Shown: positions 8,350-17,609 of the stretch, piece after piece
Position numbering within the stretch: the stretch's first letter is position 1
Layout of the letters: every line of letters begins with the position of its first letter
Source: [Clostridium] symbiosum ATCC 14940
Lineage (GTDB): Bacteria > Bacillota > Clostridia > Lachnospirales > Lachnospiraceae
Assembly (NCBI RefSeq): GCF_000466485.1
Contig: NZ_KE992834.1
Location: forward strand, 1 to 37,482
DNA length: 37,482 nucleotides
Reading direction: 5' to 3'
The notes under the pieces: model-generated
What the model saw: only the letters and a program-made list of their open reading frames with translations
Database searches by the model: none
What the model was told of the DNA's origin: nothing
Position numbers and translations under genes: made by a program

Positions 8350-8421
8350 TTATGAGCAGGAACAACAAGGTTCGGCAAAGCAAGAAAAAAATTCTGCCAT
8401 ATTCCCATTTGTTTATATCAG

Positions 8422-8430
8422 TGGTATAAT
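8422..8430 (+). promoter_or_regulatory. proximal extended -10 promoter of asnA
   Basis: TGGTATAAT (8422-8430) is a perfect extended -10 element. No convincing -35 hexamer was found. A start near 8437 gives a leader of about 97 bases. Confidence 0.6.
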
Positions 8431-8533
8431 ATGAGGGCTTAGTGGGACGAATATCAACAAAAGCTGCTAATAATATGTCTGTAAGAATAAGATATATAAA
8501 ATTATATAGAAGAAAAGAACAGGAGTACATAAA

Positions 8534-9544
8534 ATGGAACATTTAATCGTGCCGGCGGGATATGAACCGGCGATCGACCTTAGGGAAACCCAGATTGCAA
8601 TCAAGATAATCAAAGATTTTTTTCAGAGGGAGCTGGCAAAGCAGCTGCATCTTACCAGGGTGTCGGCCCCTCTGTTCGTTTTGCCCGAATCGGGACTGAA
8701 CGATAACTTAAACGGCGTGGAACGCCCGGTTCAATTTGGAATCAGGGAGCAGGATGATCGTCCTGCCGAGATTGTCCATTCCCTTGCAAAGTGGAAACGT
8801 CTGGCGCTGAAGGAGTACGGCTTCGGCGTGGGTGAAGGTCTTTACACCGATATGAGCGCTATCCGCAGGGACGAGGACACGGACAACATCCATTCCATTT
8901 ATGTAGACCAGTGGGATTGGGAGAAGATTATCAATAAGGAAGACAGAAACAGGGAGAATCTGGAGCTGATCGTAAAGGCCGTATATAAGGCTCTGAAAGT
9001 AACGGAGGATTATATGGCCTATGAGTATGAATATATCGGAAGATATCTGCCGGATCATATCGAATTTGTGACGACCCAGCAGCTTGAGGATATGTATCCC
9101 GACTGTACGCCGAAAGAGAGGGAGTACAGAATCGCCAAGCTTCACAAGGCGGTTTTCATTGAGCAGATTGGTGATAAGCTGGCTTCCGGAGAAAAGCATG
9201 ACGGACGTGCGCCGGATTATGATGACTGGAAACTGAATGGGGACATTATTGTATATTATCCGGTCCTTGATATTGCACTCGAGCTTTCATCGATGGGAAT
9301 CCGTGTTGATGAGGAGGCATTGAAGGAGCAGCTAAAGAAGGCGGGCTGTGAGGAGCGGGCTGAACTGCCTTTCCAGAAGGCGCTCTTAAATGGAGAGCTT
9401 CCCTATACGGTCGGCGGCGGTATCGGCCAGTCCAGAATCTGTATGTTCTTCCTTCGAAAAGCCCATATCGGAGAAGTGCAGGCATCCATATGGCCCGACG
9501 GAATACGGATGGAAGCGGAGAAGCATAAAATACATCTGCTGTAA
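8534..9544 (+). CDS. asnA: aspartate--ammonia ligase (asparagine synthetase A)
   Basis: A 336-residue protein, the usual AsnA length (about 330). It makes asparagine from aspartate, ammonia and ATP in the cytoplasm. The opening [19 protein letters not shown] and the downstream blocks [25 protein letters not shown] and YVDQWDWEK are hallmark AsnA segments; the C-terminal [16 protein letters not shown] is the class-II tRNA-synthetase-like motif 3 that binds ATP. AGGAG (8521-8525) sits 8 bases before the ATG. It is the first gene of a probable operon: the flavoprotein gene follows after 21 bases and the aminopeptidase 15 bases after that. Confidence 0.96.
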   Translation: MEHLIVPAGYEPAIDLRETQIAIKIIKDFFQRELAKQLHLTRVSAPLFVLPESGLNDNLNGVERPVQFGIREQDDRPAEIVHSLAKWKRLALKEYGFGVGEGLYTDMSAIRRDEDTDNIHSIYVDQWDWEKIINKEDRNRENLELIVKAVYKALKVTEDYMAYEYEYIGRYLPDHIEFVTTQQLEDMYPDCTPKEREYRIAKLHKAVFIEQIGDKLASGEKHDGRAPDYDDWKLNGDIIVYYPVLDIALELSSMGIRVDEEALKEQLKKAGCEERAELPFQKALLNGELPYTVGGGIGQSRICMFFLRKAHIGEVQASIWPDGIRMEAEKHKIHLL

Positions 9545-9565
9545 CAGCAGGGCAAGGGGGAGCTG

Positions 9566-10990
9566 ATGGCAGACCAGTACGACGTAATAATAATCGGCGC
9601 AGGCCCGGGCGGCTATACGGCGGCAGCGAGAGCGGCCGGCTTCGGAATGAATGTGGCCTTAATCGAAAAGGGCGAGCTGGGAGGTGCCTGTGTCAACACG
9701 GGCTGCGTTCCGGCGAAAGCCATGCTGCAGGCATCCGCCGTTTACGGAGATTTAAAACATGCCTCCCGGTTTGGGATCAGCGTGGATTCTGTTGGATTTA
9801 ACTTAAAGAAGATGCAGGCATATAAGGATGAGTCGGTGGAGGAGTACAGGAGTATGATACGTTCCCTTCTGAACCGTAGGAATGTAAAACTGATTCATGG
9901 GACTGCAAAGCTTCATAAAGATAATATTGTTGAGGTGGAGGGAGAAGAAGGCTCCTCCCTCTGTGTCGGAAAGAATATTATATTGGCTACGGGAGCCGAG
10001 CCGGTAATCCCGGATATACCGGGAGTGGATTTACCCCAGGTGCTGACCAGCAGGGATATCTTAAGCGCCGGTGAGTGGCACTTCGACAGGCTGGTTATTA
10101 TTGGAGGAGGAGTGATCGGCATTGAAGTAGCCACGATTTTTTCTGCGCTGGGTTCCAGGGTTACCCTGCTGGAGAAAAAAGGGCGCCTTCTGGATACGAT
10201 GGATCCGATGATATCGGAGCAATTGGAAGAATCGCTCCGATCCAAAGGGATCGACGTAAAATGCAACGTTTCCGTGATGGAGATCCGGAGCCGGGGCGGT
10301 GACAGCGTTGCTGTCAGCTACCGCGAGGAAGGGCCGTGGAAGGAACTGGCCGCCGACCGGATTCTTCTCTCCGTGGGCCGCAGGCCGGATATGACGAAGG
10401 TTCTGGCGGAGGACTGCCGGGTGGAGTTAAAGCATGGCAGGCCGATAGTCAAGGGGACTTACCGGACAACACAGGAGCATGTGTATGCCATCGGAGATAC
10501 GGTCGCAAAGACGCGTCTCGCCCATGTGGCGGCGGCACAGGCCACCTACGTGATTGAACATTTGACCGGGAAAGGCCACAGAATGCAGCTCACCGTCGTT
10601 CCCAACGGAATGTTTGTAGTGCTGCCGGTAGTGCCGACCTGCATCTACACCGATCCTGAGATAGCGGCGGTAGGATTTACCGAGGAAGATGCAAGACAAT
10701 ATAATATGAAGGTTAAATGCGGCCAGGTGTTCATGGGTATCAACGGCAAGGCCATTCTGGCGAGAAAGAAAATGGGCTTTATTCGGCTTATTTTTGAAGC
10801 ATATACGGATACCCTGGTTGGAGCGCAGATTATGTGTCCGCGTGCCACCGATATGATTGGCGAGATGGCTACGGCCATTGCCAACGGATTAACTGCATAT
10901 CAGCTTTCCACGGCAATGAGAGCACATCCGACATACAGCGAGGCCATCTCGCTTGCCATAGAGGATGCATTAAAAAGCTATGGAGGATAA
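9566..10990 (+). CDS. lpdA: dihydrolipoamide dehydrogenase-type flavoprotein
   Basis: A 474-residue pyridine nucleotide-disulfide oxidoreductase. FAD site GAGPGG (11-16), redox-active disulfide C42-V-N-T-G-C47, NAD site IIGGGVIGIE (about 178-187), second FAD motif YAIGD, and the C-terminal dimer-interface pair H454/E459 in AHPTYSE. These are the complete active-site features of lipoamide dehydrogenase (E3), which reoxidises dihydrolipoyl groups using NAD+. No lipoyl domain is fused and no pyruvate dehydrogenase or glycine-cleavage gene is adjacent, so the partner complex is unknown. Around residues 340-352 (LTVVPNGMFVVLPVVPTC) there appears to be a short extra segment, with VVP occurring twice, ahead of the usual CIYTDPEIA motif. 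Second gene of the asnA operon. Confidence 0.88.
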   Translation: MADQYDVIIIGAGPGGYTAAARAAGFGMNVALIEKGELGGACVNTGCVPAKAMLQASAVYGDLKHASRFGISVDSVGFNLKKMQAYKDESVEEYRSMIRSLLNRRNVKLIHGTAKLHKDNIVEVEGEEGSSLCVGKNIILATGAEPVIPDIPGVDLPQVLTSRDILSAGEWHFDRLVIIGGGVIGIEVATIFSALGSRVTLLEKKGRLLDTMDPMISEQLEESLRSKGIDVKCNVSVMEIRSRGGDSVAVSYREEGPWKELAADRILLSVGRRPDMTKVLAEDCRVELKHGRPIVKGTYRTTQEHVYAIGDTVAKTRLAHVAAAQATYVIEHLTGKGHRMQLTVVPNGMFVVLPVVPTCIYTDPEIAAVGFTEEDARQYNMKVKCGQVFMGINGKAILARKKMGFIRLIFEAYTDTLVGAQIMCPRATDMIGEMATAIANGLTAYQLSTAMRAHPTYSEAISLAIEDALKSYGG

Positions 10991-11005
10991 TAAAGGAGGA
11001 ACAAG

Positions 11006-12802
11006 ATGGAACAAGCAGTCGGTACAAGAATTGCGGCACTGAGGAAACGGATGGCGGAAAGAGGGATGGACGCCTATTTAATCCCTACGGCCGATTTCCA
11101 CGGTTCTGAGTATGTGGATGGCTATTTTAAGGCGCGTCAGTTTATAACCGGATTCACCGGCTCTGCCGGAACAGCCGTTATTACAATGGAGGAAGCCGGT
11201 CTGTGGACAGACGGCCGCTACTTCGTGCAGGCGGCTAAGGAGCTTGCCACAAGTGAAGTAAAGCTGTTTAAAATGGGGGAAGAAGGCGTTCCCACTGTGG
11301 AGGAATATTTGGAGCAGACCATGACCATGGGAGGCGTTCTCGGTTTTGACGGCCGCGTGGTTGGCGGCCTGATGGGAGAGGAACTCCAGGACAGACTTGC
11401 TGCAAAAGAAATCTGTATCGCGTGTTATGAAGATTTAATCGGAGAAATTTGGGAAGACAGACCGGAACTTCCGAAAGAACCGGTGTGGATTCTGGAAGAT
11501 AAATATGCCGGTAAGCCGGCATCGGAAAAAATAGCGGATCTCCGAAGCACAATGGCTGAAAAGAATGCGGGTGTCCATATTCTGACCAGCCTCGACGATA
11601 TTATCTGGCTTTTAAACATCCGCGGCAATGACGTTCCCTGTACTCCGGTCGTATTATCCTATCTGATTGTCACACGGGGGGAAATCCTCCTGTTTATCAA
11701 TCAGGAGACATTAAATGAAGAGGTGAGAACCTATCTGGCCGGGCTGGGAGTGAAACTTTATGATTACAATGACATCTACCAGGTGGTGCCTTCCTTTAAA
11801 AATGAGACGGTGATGCTTCAAAAAGCGCATGTGAATTATGCGGTATGCCAAAGCCTTGATAACAGCGTCACGGTGGTTGATATGATGAATCCCACCTCCT
11901 CTGCGAAAGCCGTAAAGAATCCGGTCGAGATTGAGAATATGAGGAAGGTGCATATCAAAGACGGCGTTGCCATGGTGAAATTTATGTACTGGCTGAAACA
12001 AAACGTAGGTAAGACAGAGATAGATGAGATTACGGCCGCCGCTTACCTGGATAAGCTGAGAAGTGAAGTGGAAGGCAATCTGGGCCTCAGCTTCGGTACG
12101 ATTTCCGCCTATTCCGACAATGCGGCGATGTGCCATTATGCCGTATCGGAGGAGAGCAATAAGAAACTGATGCCGCGCGGACTGTATCTGGTCGATTCAG
12201 GCGGCCAGTATCTTGAAGGTACGACGGATATCACCAGAACCTTTGCCCTGGGAGAGCTGACGGAAGAAGAGAAAGAATGCTTCACCCTGGTTGCATCCTG
12301 TATGCTGAGATTATTGAATGTCAAATTCCCCTACGGCTGCCACGGCTATAATTTCGACTTTGCGGCCAGAGAACTGCTTTGGAGAAGGGGGCTTGATTTT
12401 AACCACGGAACAGGCCACGGCGTCAGCTTCCTGGGCAGCGTCCATGAGCGTCCGAACGGAGTCCGCTGGCGCGTAGTGCCTGAACGTCAGGATAATGCGG
12501 TGTTTGAGGAGGGAATGATCACTTCCGACGAACCGGGATTGTATTTCGAGGGCAAATTCGGAATCAGGACGGAAAACCTGATGCTCTGTGTAAAGGCAGA
12601 GAAGAATGAATATGCCCAGTTTATGAAATTTGAAAACCTGACCTGGGTTCCGATCGATCTCGATGCCATCGATGTAAAATACATGGAGCCGAGGGATCGG
12701 GAGCTATTAAATGCTTACCATAAAGAAGTTTATAATAAAATCTCTCCATATCTGCCGGAGGAAGAGGCGAAATGGCTGGAGAAGGTGACGCGGGAAATCT
12801 GA
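11006..12802 (+). CDS. Xaa-Pro aminopeptidase, M24B family
   Basis: A 598-residue cytoplasmic metallopeptidase that removes N-terminal residues preceding proline. Two creatinase-type N-terminal domains (about 1-310) precede the pita-bread catalytic domain (about 320-540) and a C-terminal extension, the long three-domain form also seen in eukaryotic APP1. The five metal ligands are visible: D397 in LVDSGGQYLEG, D408 in TTDITRTF, H471 in HGTGHGVSF, E509 in SDEPGLYFE and E523 in GIRTENL. AAAGGAGGAACAAG gives an optimal ribosome site. Third gene of the asnA operon; a shared role in amino-acid and peptide metabolism is plausible but not demonstrated. No clear terminator follows. Confidence 0.93.
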   Translation: MEQAVGTRIAALRKRMAERGMDAYLIPTADFHGSEYVDGYFKARQFITGFTGSAGTAVITMEEAGLWTDGRYFVQAAKELATSEVKLFKMGEEGVPTVEEYLEQTMTMGGVLGFDGRVVGGLMGEELQDRLAAKEICIACYEDLIGEIWEDRPELPKEPVWILEDKYAGKPASEKIADLRSTMAEKNAGVHILTSLDDIIWLLNIRGNDVPCTPVVLSYLIVTRGEILLFINQETLNEEVRTYLAGLGVKLYDYNDIYQVVPSFKNETVMLQKAHVNYAVCQSLDNSVTVVDMMNPTSSAKAVKNPVEIENMRKVHIKDGVAMVKFMYWLKQNVGKTEIDEITAAAYLDKLRSEVEGNLGLSFGTISAYSDNAAMCHYAVSEESNKKLMPRGLYLVDSGGQYLEGTTDITRTFALGELTEEEKECFTLVASCMLRLLNVKFPYGCHGYNFDFAARELLWRRGLDFNHGTGHGVSFLGSVHERPNGVRWRVVPERQDNAVFEEGMITSDEPGLYFEGKFGIRTENLMLCVKAEKNEYAQFMKFENLTWVPIDLDAIDVKYMEPRDRELLNAYHKEVYNKISPYLPEEEAKWLEKVTREI

Positions 12803-12829
12803 CGCTAACAATATCTGAGAACCGCAGGC

Positions 12830-12858
12830 ATATCATAAGCGTTATTTTTATATGATAT
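12830..12858. promoter_or_regulatory. AT-rich promoter region and dyad before the SleC-like gene
   Basis: ATATCATA (12830-12837) and TATGATAT (12851-12858) form a perfect 8-bp inverted repeat with 13 bases between. TATGAT (12851-12856) also resembles a -10 box. GCATA at 12828 lies 18 bases upstream and loosely recalls a sporulation sigma -35 element, but the match is not good enough to assign a sigma factor. Confidence 0.35.
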
Positions 12859-12890
12859 AGTAACCAACTGTAATGAGAGGTTACAAATTA

Positions 12891-14174
12891 ATGCAGAGAT
12901 ATGGACGCAGTTACAAAAGCCTGCATGCCTGTGAAGCATCTGAAACAGAACAGGGATATCTGCAGGTCAATGTGGTAAACAGTGAGAATAATTTTCCAAT
13001 CCAGGGGGCGGATGTTTTGATCCGGTATCAGGGGGAGGAGGCACCGGAGGAGGTAGTGCAAACCAACAATTCCGGCCAGACCGAATCCATTGCCGTGAAA
13101 GCGCCTCCCGTTGCCCTGAGTCTGGATGAACAGAATACGATAAGACCGTATTCAGAGTATACGGTGACCGTGACGGCTCCCGGCTTTGAACCGGTGACGG
13201 TAAACGGAACGGAGATATTGGCCGGCGTTACGGCGATTCAGCCGATACGGATGATACCGGCTGCAGAAGAGCAGGGGACGATGGAAGACATTGAAATCCC
13301 GGATCATACACTTTACGGAACGTATCCTCCGAAAATTGCCGAGGAGGAGATTAAACCGACCAATGAAAGCGGCGAGATTGTTTTAAGCCGTGTGGTGGTT
13401 CCGCAGACAATCGTGGTACATGACGGAGTCCCGACCGATGCAACGGCAAAGAATTATTATGTCCCATACAGGGATTATATCAAGAATGTGGCGTCCAGTG
13501 AAATTTATGCGACATGGCCCCAGGCCACAATCGTAGCCAATGTTCTGGCGATTATGTCATTTACCCTCAACAGGGTTTACACGGAATGGTACAGGAACCA
13601 GGGATACGACTTTACGATTACTTCGTCCACTGCTTTTGATCATAAGTGGATTTACGGAAGAGATATCTTTGACACGATCTCCGTGGTGGTCGATGATATT
13701 TTCGACAGCTATCTGTCAAGACCGGGAGTAAGGCAGCCGATTCTGACTCAGTACTGTGACGGAAGACAGGTAACCTGTCCGGGATGGATGACTCAGTGGG
13801 GGTCCTGCAATTTAGGAGAACAGGGCTACAGCCCGATAGAGATCCTCAGACATTTTTATGGCAGCAACATGTACATTAACACCGCAGAGATGATTTCCGG
13901 AATACCGGCATCATTTCCGGGAACGAATCTGACGATTGGTTCAAGCGGTGACAAGGTCAGGCAGATGCAGGAACAGCTCGATACCATCGCAACTGTGTAT
14001 TCCTCAATCCCGAGGGTGGCGATTGATGGGATATACGGACCGGCTACGGCCGAATCGGTAAAAGTGTTCCAGTCGGTTTTTGGCCTCCCCCAGACAGGGG
14101 TAGTTGATTTTGCCACCTGGTATAAGATTTCACATATTTATGTCGGTATTACAAGGATTGCCGAGCTTTCATAG
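12891..14174 (+). CDS. SleC-like spore cortex-lytic protein with peptidoglycan-binding domain
   Basis: A 427-residue protein with the SleC layout. An N-terminal beta-rich region (about 15-130) contains the NSGQTESI, RPYSEYTVTV and GFEPVTVNGTEILAGVTAIQ blocks. A central SpoIID-like region (about 185-320) has YIKNVASSEIYATWP, whose Glu occupies the place of the SpoIID catalytic acid. A C-terminal peptidoglycan-binding domain (about 345-420) contains IGSSGDKVRQMQEQL and DGIYGPATAESVKVFQ. SleC hydrolyses spore cortex during germination and is normally made as a proenzyme cut by Csp proteases; no csp gene is in view. No signal peptide. The ATG at 12891 is preferred over 12873 because GAGAGG (12875-12880) lies ahead of it. 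Family assignment is from remembered motifs. Confidence 0.72.
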   Translation: MQRYGRSYKSLHACEASETEQGYLQVNVVNSENNFPIQGADVLIRYQGEEAPEEVVQTNNSGQTESIAVKAPPVALSLDEQNTIRPYSEYTVTVTAPGFEPVTVNGTEILAGVTAIQPIRMIPAAEEQGTMEDIEIPDHTLYGTYPPKIAEEEIKPTNESGEIVLSRVVVPQTIVVHDGVPTDATAKNYYVPYRDYIKNVASSEIYATWPQATIVANVLAIMSFTLNRVYTEWYRNQGYDFTITSSTAFDHKWIYGRDIFDTISVVVDDIFDSYLSRPGVRQPILTQYCDGRQVTCPGWMTQWGSCNLGEQGYSPIEILRHFYGSNMYINTAEMISGIPASFPGTNLTIGSSGDKVRQMQEQLDTIATVYSSIPRVAIDGIYGPATAESVKVFQSVFGLPQTGVVDFATWYKISHIYVGITRIAELS

Positions 14175-14248
14175 AAACGCATTGCGTGGCGGTAACTGTG
14201 AGAGCTGCGGACAGTAAAATATAACAAAAGATAAGAAGGAGAAGCGCT

Positions 14249-15685
14249 ATGAACAGCCTGTCTGCCAGGGAGCAGAAGAAGGAAGAGATAAAAAAGAGCC
14301 GCGCCGGCTCTATCACGGAGGGCGTGATTTGGAAACAGCTTTTACTGTTTTTCTTTCCGATTCTGTTTGGCATGTTTTTTCAGCAGCTCTATAATACGGT
14401 AGATGCAATTATTGTTGGACGGTTTGTAGGGAAGGAGGCCCTGGCGGCGGTAGGCGGAAGTACCGGAATGCTGATCAACCTGCTGGTCGGCTTCTTTGTC
14501 GGACTTTCTTCCGGCGCGACCGTCATAATTTCCCAGTTTTATGGCGCGCAGAATGAGGATAGGGTTGGCGAGGCAGTTCATACAGCCATGGCCTTTTCTC
14601 TCGTCTGCGGCCTGGGAATGACGGTGATCGGCCTGCTCTTCGGCCGGACAGCCCTGGAAGCGATGGGCACGCCGGCGGAGATTATGGATTATTCTCTCTC
14701 TTATTTAAATATTTATTTTATCGGAATCATCACGAACCTGATTTATAATATGGGTTCCGGGATTCTGAGAGCGATCGGGGATTCCAAGCGCCCGCTTTAC
14801 TTTCTGATGGCAAGCTGCCTGACCAATATTGTGCTGGATATCGTACTGGTTGTGGTTCTCCGGATGGAAGTCAGGGGCGCGGCTATTGCAACGGTATTTT
14901 CCCAGCTTGTCAGCGCCATACTCGTGGTGTTTGCCCTGATGAGGACGACGGATTCCTATAAGCTGATTATCCGCAAGATACGTCTGAATCTTTTCATGGT
15001 CAAACGAATAATTAAAATCGGGCTGCCGGCCGGCCTGCAGTCGGTAATGTATGCCCTGTCCAATATCATCATCCAGAGCAGTGTTAACGCTCTGGGAACG
15101 GATACCATTGCCGCCTGGACGGCATACAGTAAGATTGACAGCGTATACTGGATGATTATCAGTGCGCTGGGGATCTCCATCACAACATTTGTAGGCCAAA
15201 ATTACGGAGCGGGCAAGATGACACGGGTAAAACGCGGCGTCAACGTCTGTCTTGGTATTACGGCCCTTATCACATTCCTCCTCTGCACGGTTTTGTACTT
15301 GTTCGGCGGCTATGTATATCTGCTGTTTACAACGGATGCCGCAGTAATCGCAAAAGGCATGGAAATCCTGTATTTCCTCGTTCCGACATTTATCCTCTAT
15401 ATCTGTATAGAGATTTTTTCGGGCGCGCTCCGCGGCGTGGGCGACTGCTGGATACCGATGATCATGACGGCTTTGGGTGTCTGCACCCTCCGGGTGGTCT
15501 GGATTATCATTGCGGTTCCAATCCGTCCCAGCATTATAACGGTCATATTCAGTTATCCGCTGACATGGGGAATCACAACCGTATTATTCATTATTTACTA
15601 CTATTGCTTCAGCGCATTAAAAAAATTCAACGTACCTCTTTTGCGGCTCCGCAGAAAAAGACGGAGAAGGCTCGAGGATCAGTAA
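14249..15685 (+). CDS. MATE family efflux transporter
   Basis: A 478-residue protein with twelve predicted membrane helices in two similar halves. The start of the transmembrane part (FPILFGMFFQQLYNTVDAII, followed by VGRFVGKEALAAVGG) is the classic MATE N-terminal motif, and the second half repeats the pattern with GLPAGLQSVMYALSNIIIQ. The C-terminal tail is highly basic (RLRRKRRRRLEDQ). MATE proteins export drugs or metabolites in exchange for Na+ or H+; the substrate is unknown. AGAAGGAG is the ribosome site. It lies 74 bases after the SleC-like gene without a clear terminator, so co-transcription is possible. Confidence 0.92.
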   Translation: MNSLSAREQKKEEIKKSRAGSITEGVIWKQLLLFFFPILFGMFFQQLYNTVDAIIVGRFVGKEALAAVGGSTGMLINLLVGFFVGLSSGATVIISQFYGAQNEDRVGEAVHTAMAFSLVCGLGMTVIGLLFGRTALEAMGTPAEIMDYSLSYLNIYFIGIITNLIYNMGSGILRAIGDSKRPLYFLMASCLTNIVLDIVLVVVLRMEVRGAAIATVFSQLVSAILVVFALMRTTDSYKLIIRKIRLNLFMVKRIIKIGLPAGLQSVMYALSNIIIQSSVNALGTDTIAAWTAYSKIDSVYWMIISALGISITTFVGQNYGAGKMTRVKRGVNVCLGITALITFLLCTVLYLFGGYVYLLFTTDAAVIAKGMEILYFLVPTFILYICIEIFSGALRGVGDCWIPMIMTALGVCTLRVVWIIIAVPIRPSIITVIFSYPLTWGITTVLFIIYYYCFSALKKFNVPLLRLRRKRRRRLEDQ

Positions 15686-15726
15686 CAAATGGTAGACACT
15701 TTTTTGAAATTGTGGTAATCTATCCT

Positions 15727-15745
15727 TGACAGGAATAAATTGTCA
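15727..15745. promoter_or_regulatory. TGACA-N9-TGTCA dyad upstream of the BI-1 gene
   Basis: TGACA (15727-15731) and TGTCA (15741-15745) form a dyad overlapping a perfect TTGACA (15726-15731). No good -10 lies 16-18 bases beyond it; an alternative pair is TTGTCC (15751) and TACGAT (15774) at 17-base spacing. The exact promoter is therefore unsure. Confidence 0.35.
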
Positions 15746-15806
15746 CGTAATTGTCCGTTAAAGGCCGGAGCATTACGATATTAATGGAAGAGAGAGGATG
15801 ATAATA

Positions 15807-16517
15807 ATGGATTATGGACAGATGAATCAGGTTTACCAGGCCGAAGGATACGGCCAGGAGACATTGGGAAGATATGTGGCAAAAACTTATCTGTGGATGT
15901 TTGCAGGCCTTATGCTTACGTTTGCAATCGCTGTAACGGGGTATCTGACCGGGGCCATTCTGTTTGTTTTTGCGATACCTTATGGACTGATAGTAATATC
16001 GGGACTGGAACTGCTCACCGTATTCTGGATGTCTGCCAGAGTCAATAAGATGTCCGTCGGTGCGGCCAGGGGAATGTTCCTGTTCTATGCGGCGTTAAAC
16101 GGCATTGTTTTTTCGGCATACTTCCTGGTATTCGGAGTCGTTCAGCTGCTTCTCGTATTTGTGGCAACGTCACTTTTCTTCGGAATTATGGCAGGGGTCA
16201 GCCTTATTTTTAAAATTGACATCAGCGGCATCAGGCCAATTTTGGTAGGAGGGCTGATTTTCCTGATTATTTTTGGGATTTTATCCATGTTTCTGAATCT
16301 CGGAGCCATGGAAACCGCAATGTGTTATGTGGGAATTGCCGTTTTCCTTGGATTTACCGCCTATGACACAGGAAAGATTAGACAGAATTATGTACATTTT
16401 GCAGGAAATCAGGAGGTTTTAGAGAAAGCATCTATTTTCTCGGCCCTGTCCCTGTATCTTGACTTTATCAATCTGTTCCTTTACATTTTACGGTTATTAA
16501 ACAGAAGCAGAAATTAA
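15807..16517 (+). CDS. Bax inhibitor-1/YccA family membrane protein
   Basis: A 236-residue protein with seven hydrophobic segments after a short polar N-terminus. Features include YGQETLGRYVAKTYLWMFAGLMLTF at the first helix (residues given in part), the mid-protein AALNGIVFSAYFLVF, and the C-terminal FTAYDTGKIRQNY, where the conserved acidic residue marks the BI-1 di-aspartyl region. Bacterial members are pH-sensitive calcium-leak channels (BsYetJ type) or of unknown function. The ATG at 15807 is chosen because AGAGAGG (15791-15797) stands 9 bases before it; the upstream ATG at 15798 abuts that ribosome site. Monocistronic, closed by the terminator at 16543-16610. Confidence 0.88.
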   Translation: MDYGQMNQVYQAEGYGQETLGRYVAKTYLWMFAGLMLTFAIAVTGYLTGAILFVFAIPYGLIVISGLELLTVFWMSARVNKMSVGAARGMFLFYAALNGIVFSAYFLVFGVVQLLLVFVATSLFFGIMAGVSLIFKIDISGIRPILVGGLIFLIIFGILSMFLNLGAMETAMCYVGIAVFLGFTAYDTGKIRQNYVHFAGNQEVLEKASIFSALSLYLDFINLFLYILRLLNRSRN

Positions 16518-16542
16518 TCGGGCTGGCTTAACAGCCGATCCG

Positions 16543-16610
16543 GCCGGTGTGCTCCGGGGTGACAGAAGGAAAAGAATCCGACTGTTATCCCGCGGCGTAC
16601 CGGCTTTTTT
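16543..16610 (+). terminator. intrinsic terminator after the BI-1 gene
   Basis: A 23-bp stem (16543-16565 with 16582-16604; several G-T wobbles and one mismatch), 16-base loop, then six T residues (16605-16610). Confidence 0.82.
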
Positions 16611-16655
16611 AATTCAATTATGTGTCATATCTTACAAGAATTTTTTTCCTTTCAG

Positions 16656-16690
16656 TGATAGAATAGCGTAACAGTTCATTCTGTCTGAAC
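16656..16690 (+). promoter_or_regulatory. extended -10 promoter and dyad before the AraC gene
   Basis: TGATAGAAT (16656-16664) is an extended -10 element. Just downstream GTTCA (16674-16678) and TGAAC (16686-16690) form a dyad with 7 bases between, placed where a repressor or the AraC protein itself could bind. Confidence 0.45.
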
Positions 16691-16742
16691 GGTTACGAAA
16701 TAGCGGTACTGCAAGGAAGGTGATACATGAGGAGGGAGAACC

Positions 16743-17609
16743 ATGATTCAGGAGCAGGAGCAGCGTCATATTTACTATGATCAAGACTTGAAAATAGAAG
16801 CATATAATTTAAGCGGAATAGTCCAGAAATTTCCGAACCATTTCCATGAATATTACGTGGTTGGGTTTGTGGAGGGAGGAAAGCGCCGCCTCTGGTGCAG
16901 GGGTAAGGAATATGATCTGAATGCAGGCGATCTGCTGCTTTTTAATCCGAGGGATAATCATTACTGTGCGCCGGTAGACGGAGAGCTTCTGGATTACAGA
17001 GGAATCAACATCGGCCCTGAGGCAATGAGTAAGGCAGTGCGGGAGATTACAGGCAAAGAATTTGTGCCGCATTTTACACAGAATGTCGTCTTTCAGAGTG
17101 AAATCACTCAGTCGGTGGCCGGTGTATATGATGCAATTTTAGCCCATGCGCCGTCCATGAAGAAGGAGGAGGCTTTCTTCTTCATGCTGGAACAGGTGCT
17201 GCAGGAGTATGTCCAGCCCTTTGATGAGGTAAAAAGAACGGAACCGGGGGAACAGATTCGTACTCTCTGTGCCTACATGGAGGAGCATTTTGATGAGAAT
17301 ATTACATTGGATAACCTGCTGTCCATGACAAGCTTTGGTAAATCGTATCTGCTCCGCTCCTTTACGAAACAGGTCGGAGTCTCGCCTTACCGCTACCTGC
17401 AGACGGTCCGCCTCAACCGGGCGAAGAAATTCCTGGAACAGGGGATTTTGCCGATTGACGCAGCCAGCATGGCAGGCTTTTCGGATCAGAGCCACTTTAC
17501 TAATTTTTTTAAGGAGTTTATCGGCCTGACGCCGAAACAGTATCAGAGGATTTTTACTGATACAGGAACTCAGCTTTCTGCAGCAGGGGAGGATTATAAT
17601 GAAGAATAA
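16743..17609 (+). CDS. AraC family transcriptional regulator
   Basis: A 288-residue regulator. The N-terminal part (about 20-150) is a cupin-like AraC sensing domain with HFHEYYVVGFVEGG and LNAGDLLLFNPRDNH. The C-terminal part (about 170-275) is the double helix-turn-helix DNA-binding domain, with SMTSFGKSYLLRSFTKQVG as the first HTH and AASMAGFSDQSHFTNFFKEF as the second, followed by the family signature GLTPKQYQ. AGGAGG lies 7 bases before the ATG. Its last codons overlap the start of the EamA transporter by 11 bases, so the two are translationally coupled and the regulator probably controls that transporter. The ligand is unknown. Confidence 0.92.
   Translation: MIQEQEQRHIYYDQDLKIEAYNLSGIVQKFPNHFHEYYVVGFVEGGKRRLWCRGKEYDLNAGDLLLFNPRDNHYCAPVDGELLDYRGINIGPEAMSKAVREITGKEFVPHFTQNVVFQSEITQSVAGVYDAILAHAPSMKKEEAFFFMLEQVLQEYVQPFDEVKRTEPGEQIRTLCAYMEEHFDENITLDNLLSMTSFGKSYLLRSFTKQVGVSPYRYLQTVRLNRAKKFLEQGILPIDAASMAGFSDQSHFTNFFKEFIGLTPKQYQRIFTDTGTQLSAAGEDYNEE

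Larger units (their letters stand above)
8204..8533. other. 330-base gap: terminator, two promoters, palindromes
   Basis: Contains the PTS terminator, two candidate promoters (8276-8304 and 8422-8430), an 11-base palindrome (8306-8316) and a LacI/CcpA-like palindrome (8336-8349). No T-box specifier/antiterminator elements were recognised despite the downstream asnA. Confidence 0.6.

Noticed and set aside
8252-8434. 60-codon ORF upstream of asnA
   Set aside because: It begins in the arm of the PTS terminator, contains both asnA promoters and has no ribosome site.
8305-8533. T-box leader for asnA
   Set aside because: No AGGGTGG-type antiterminator segment or specifier stem could be seen.
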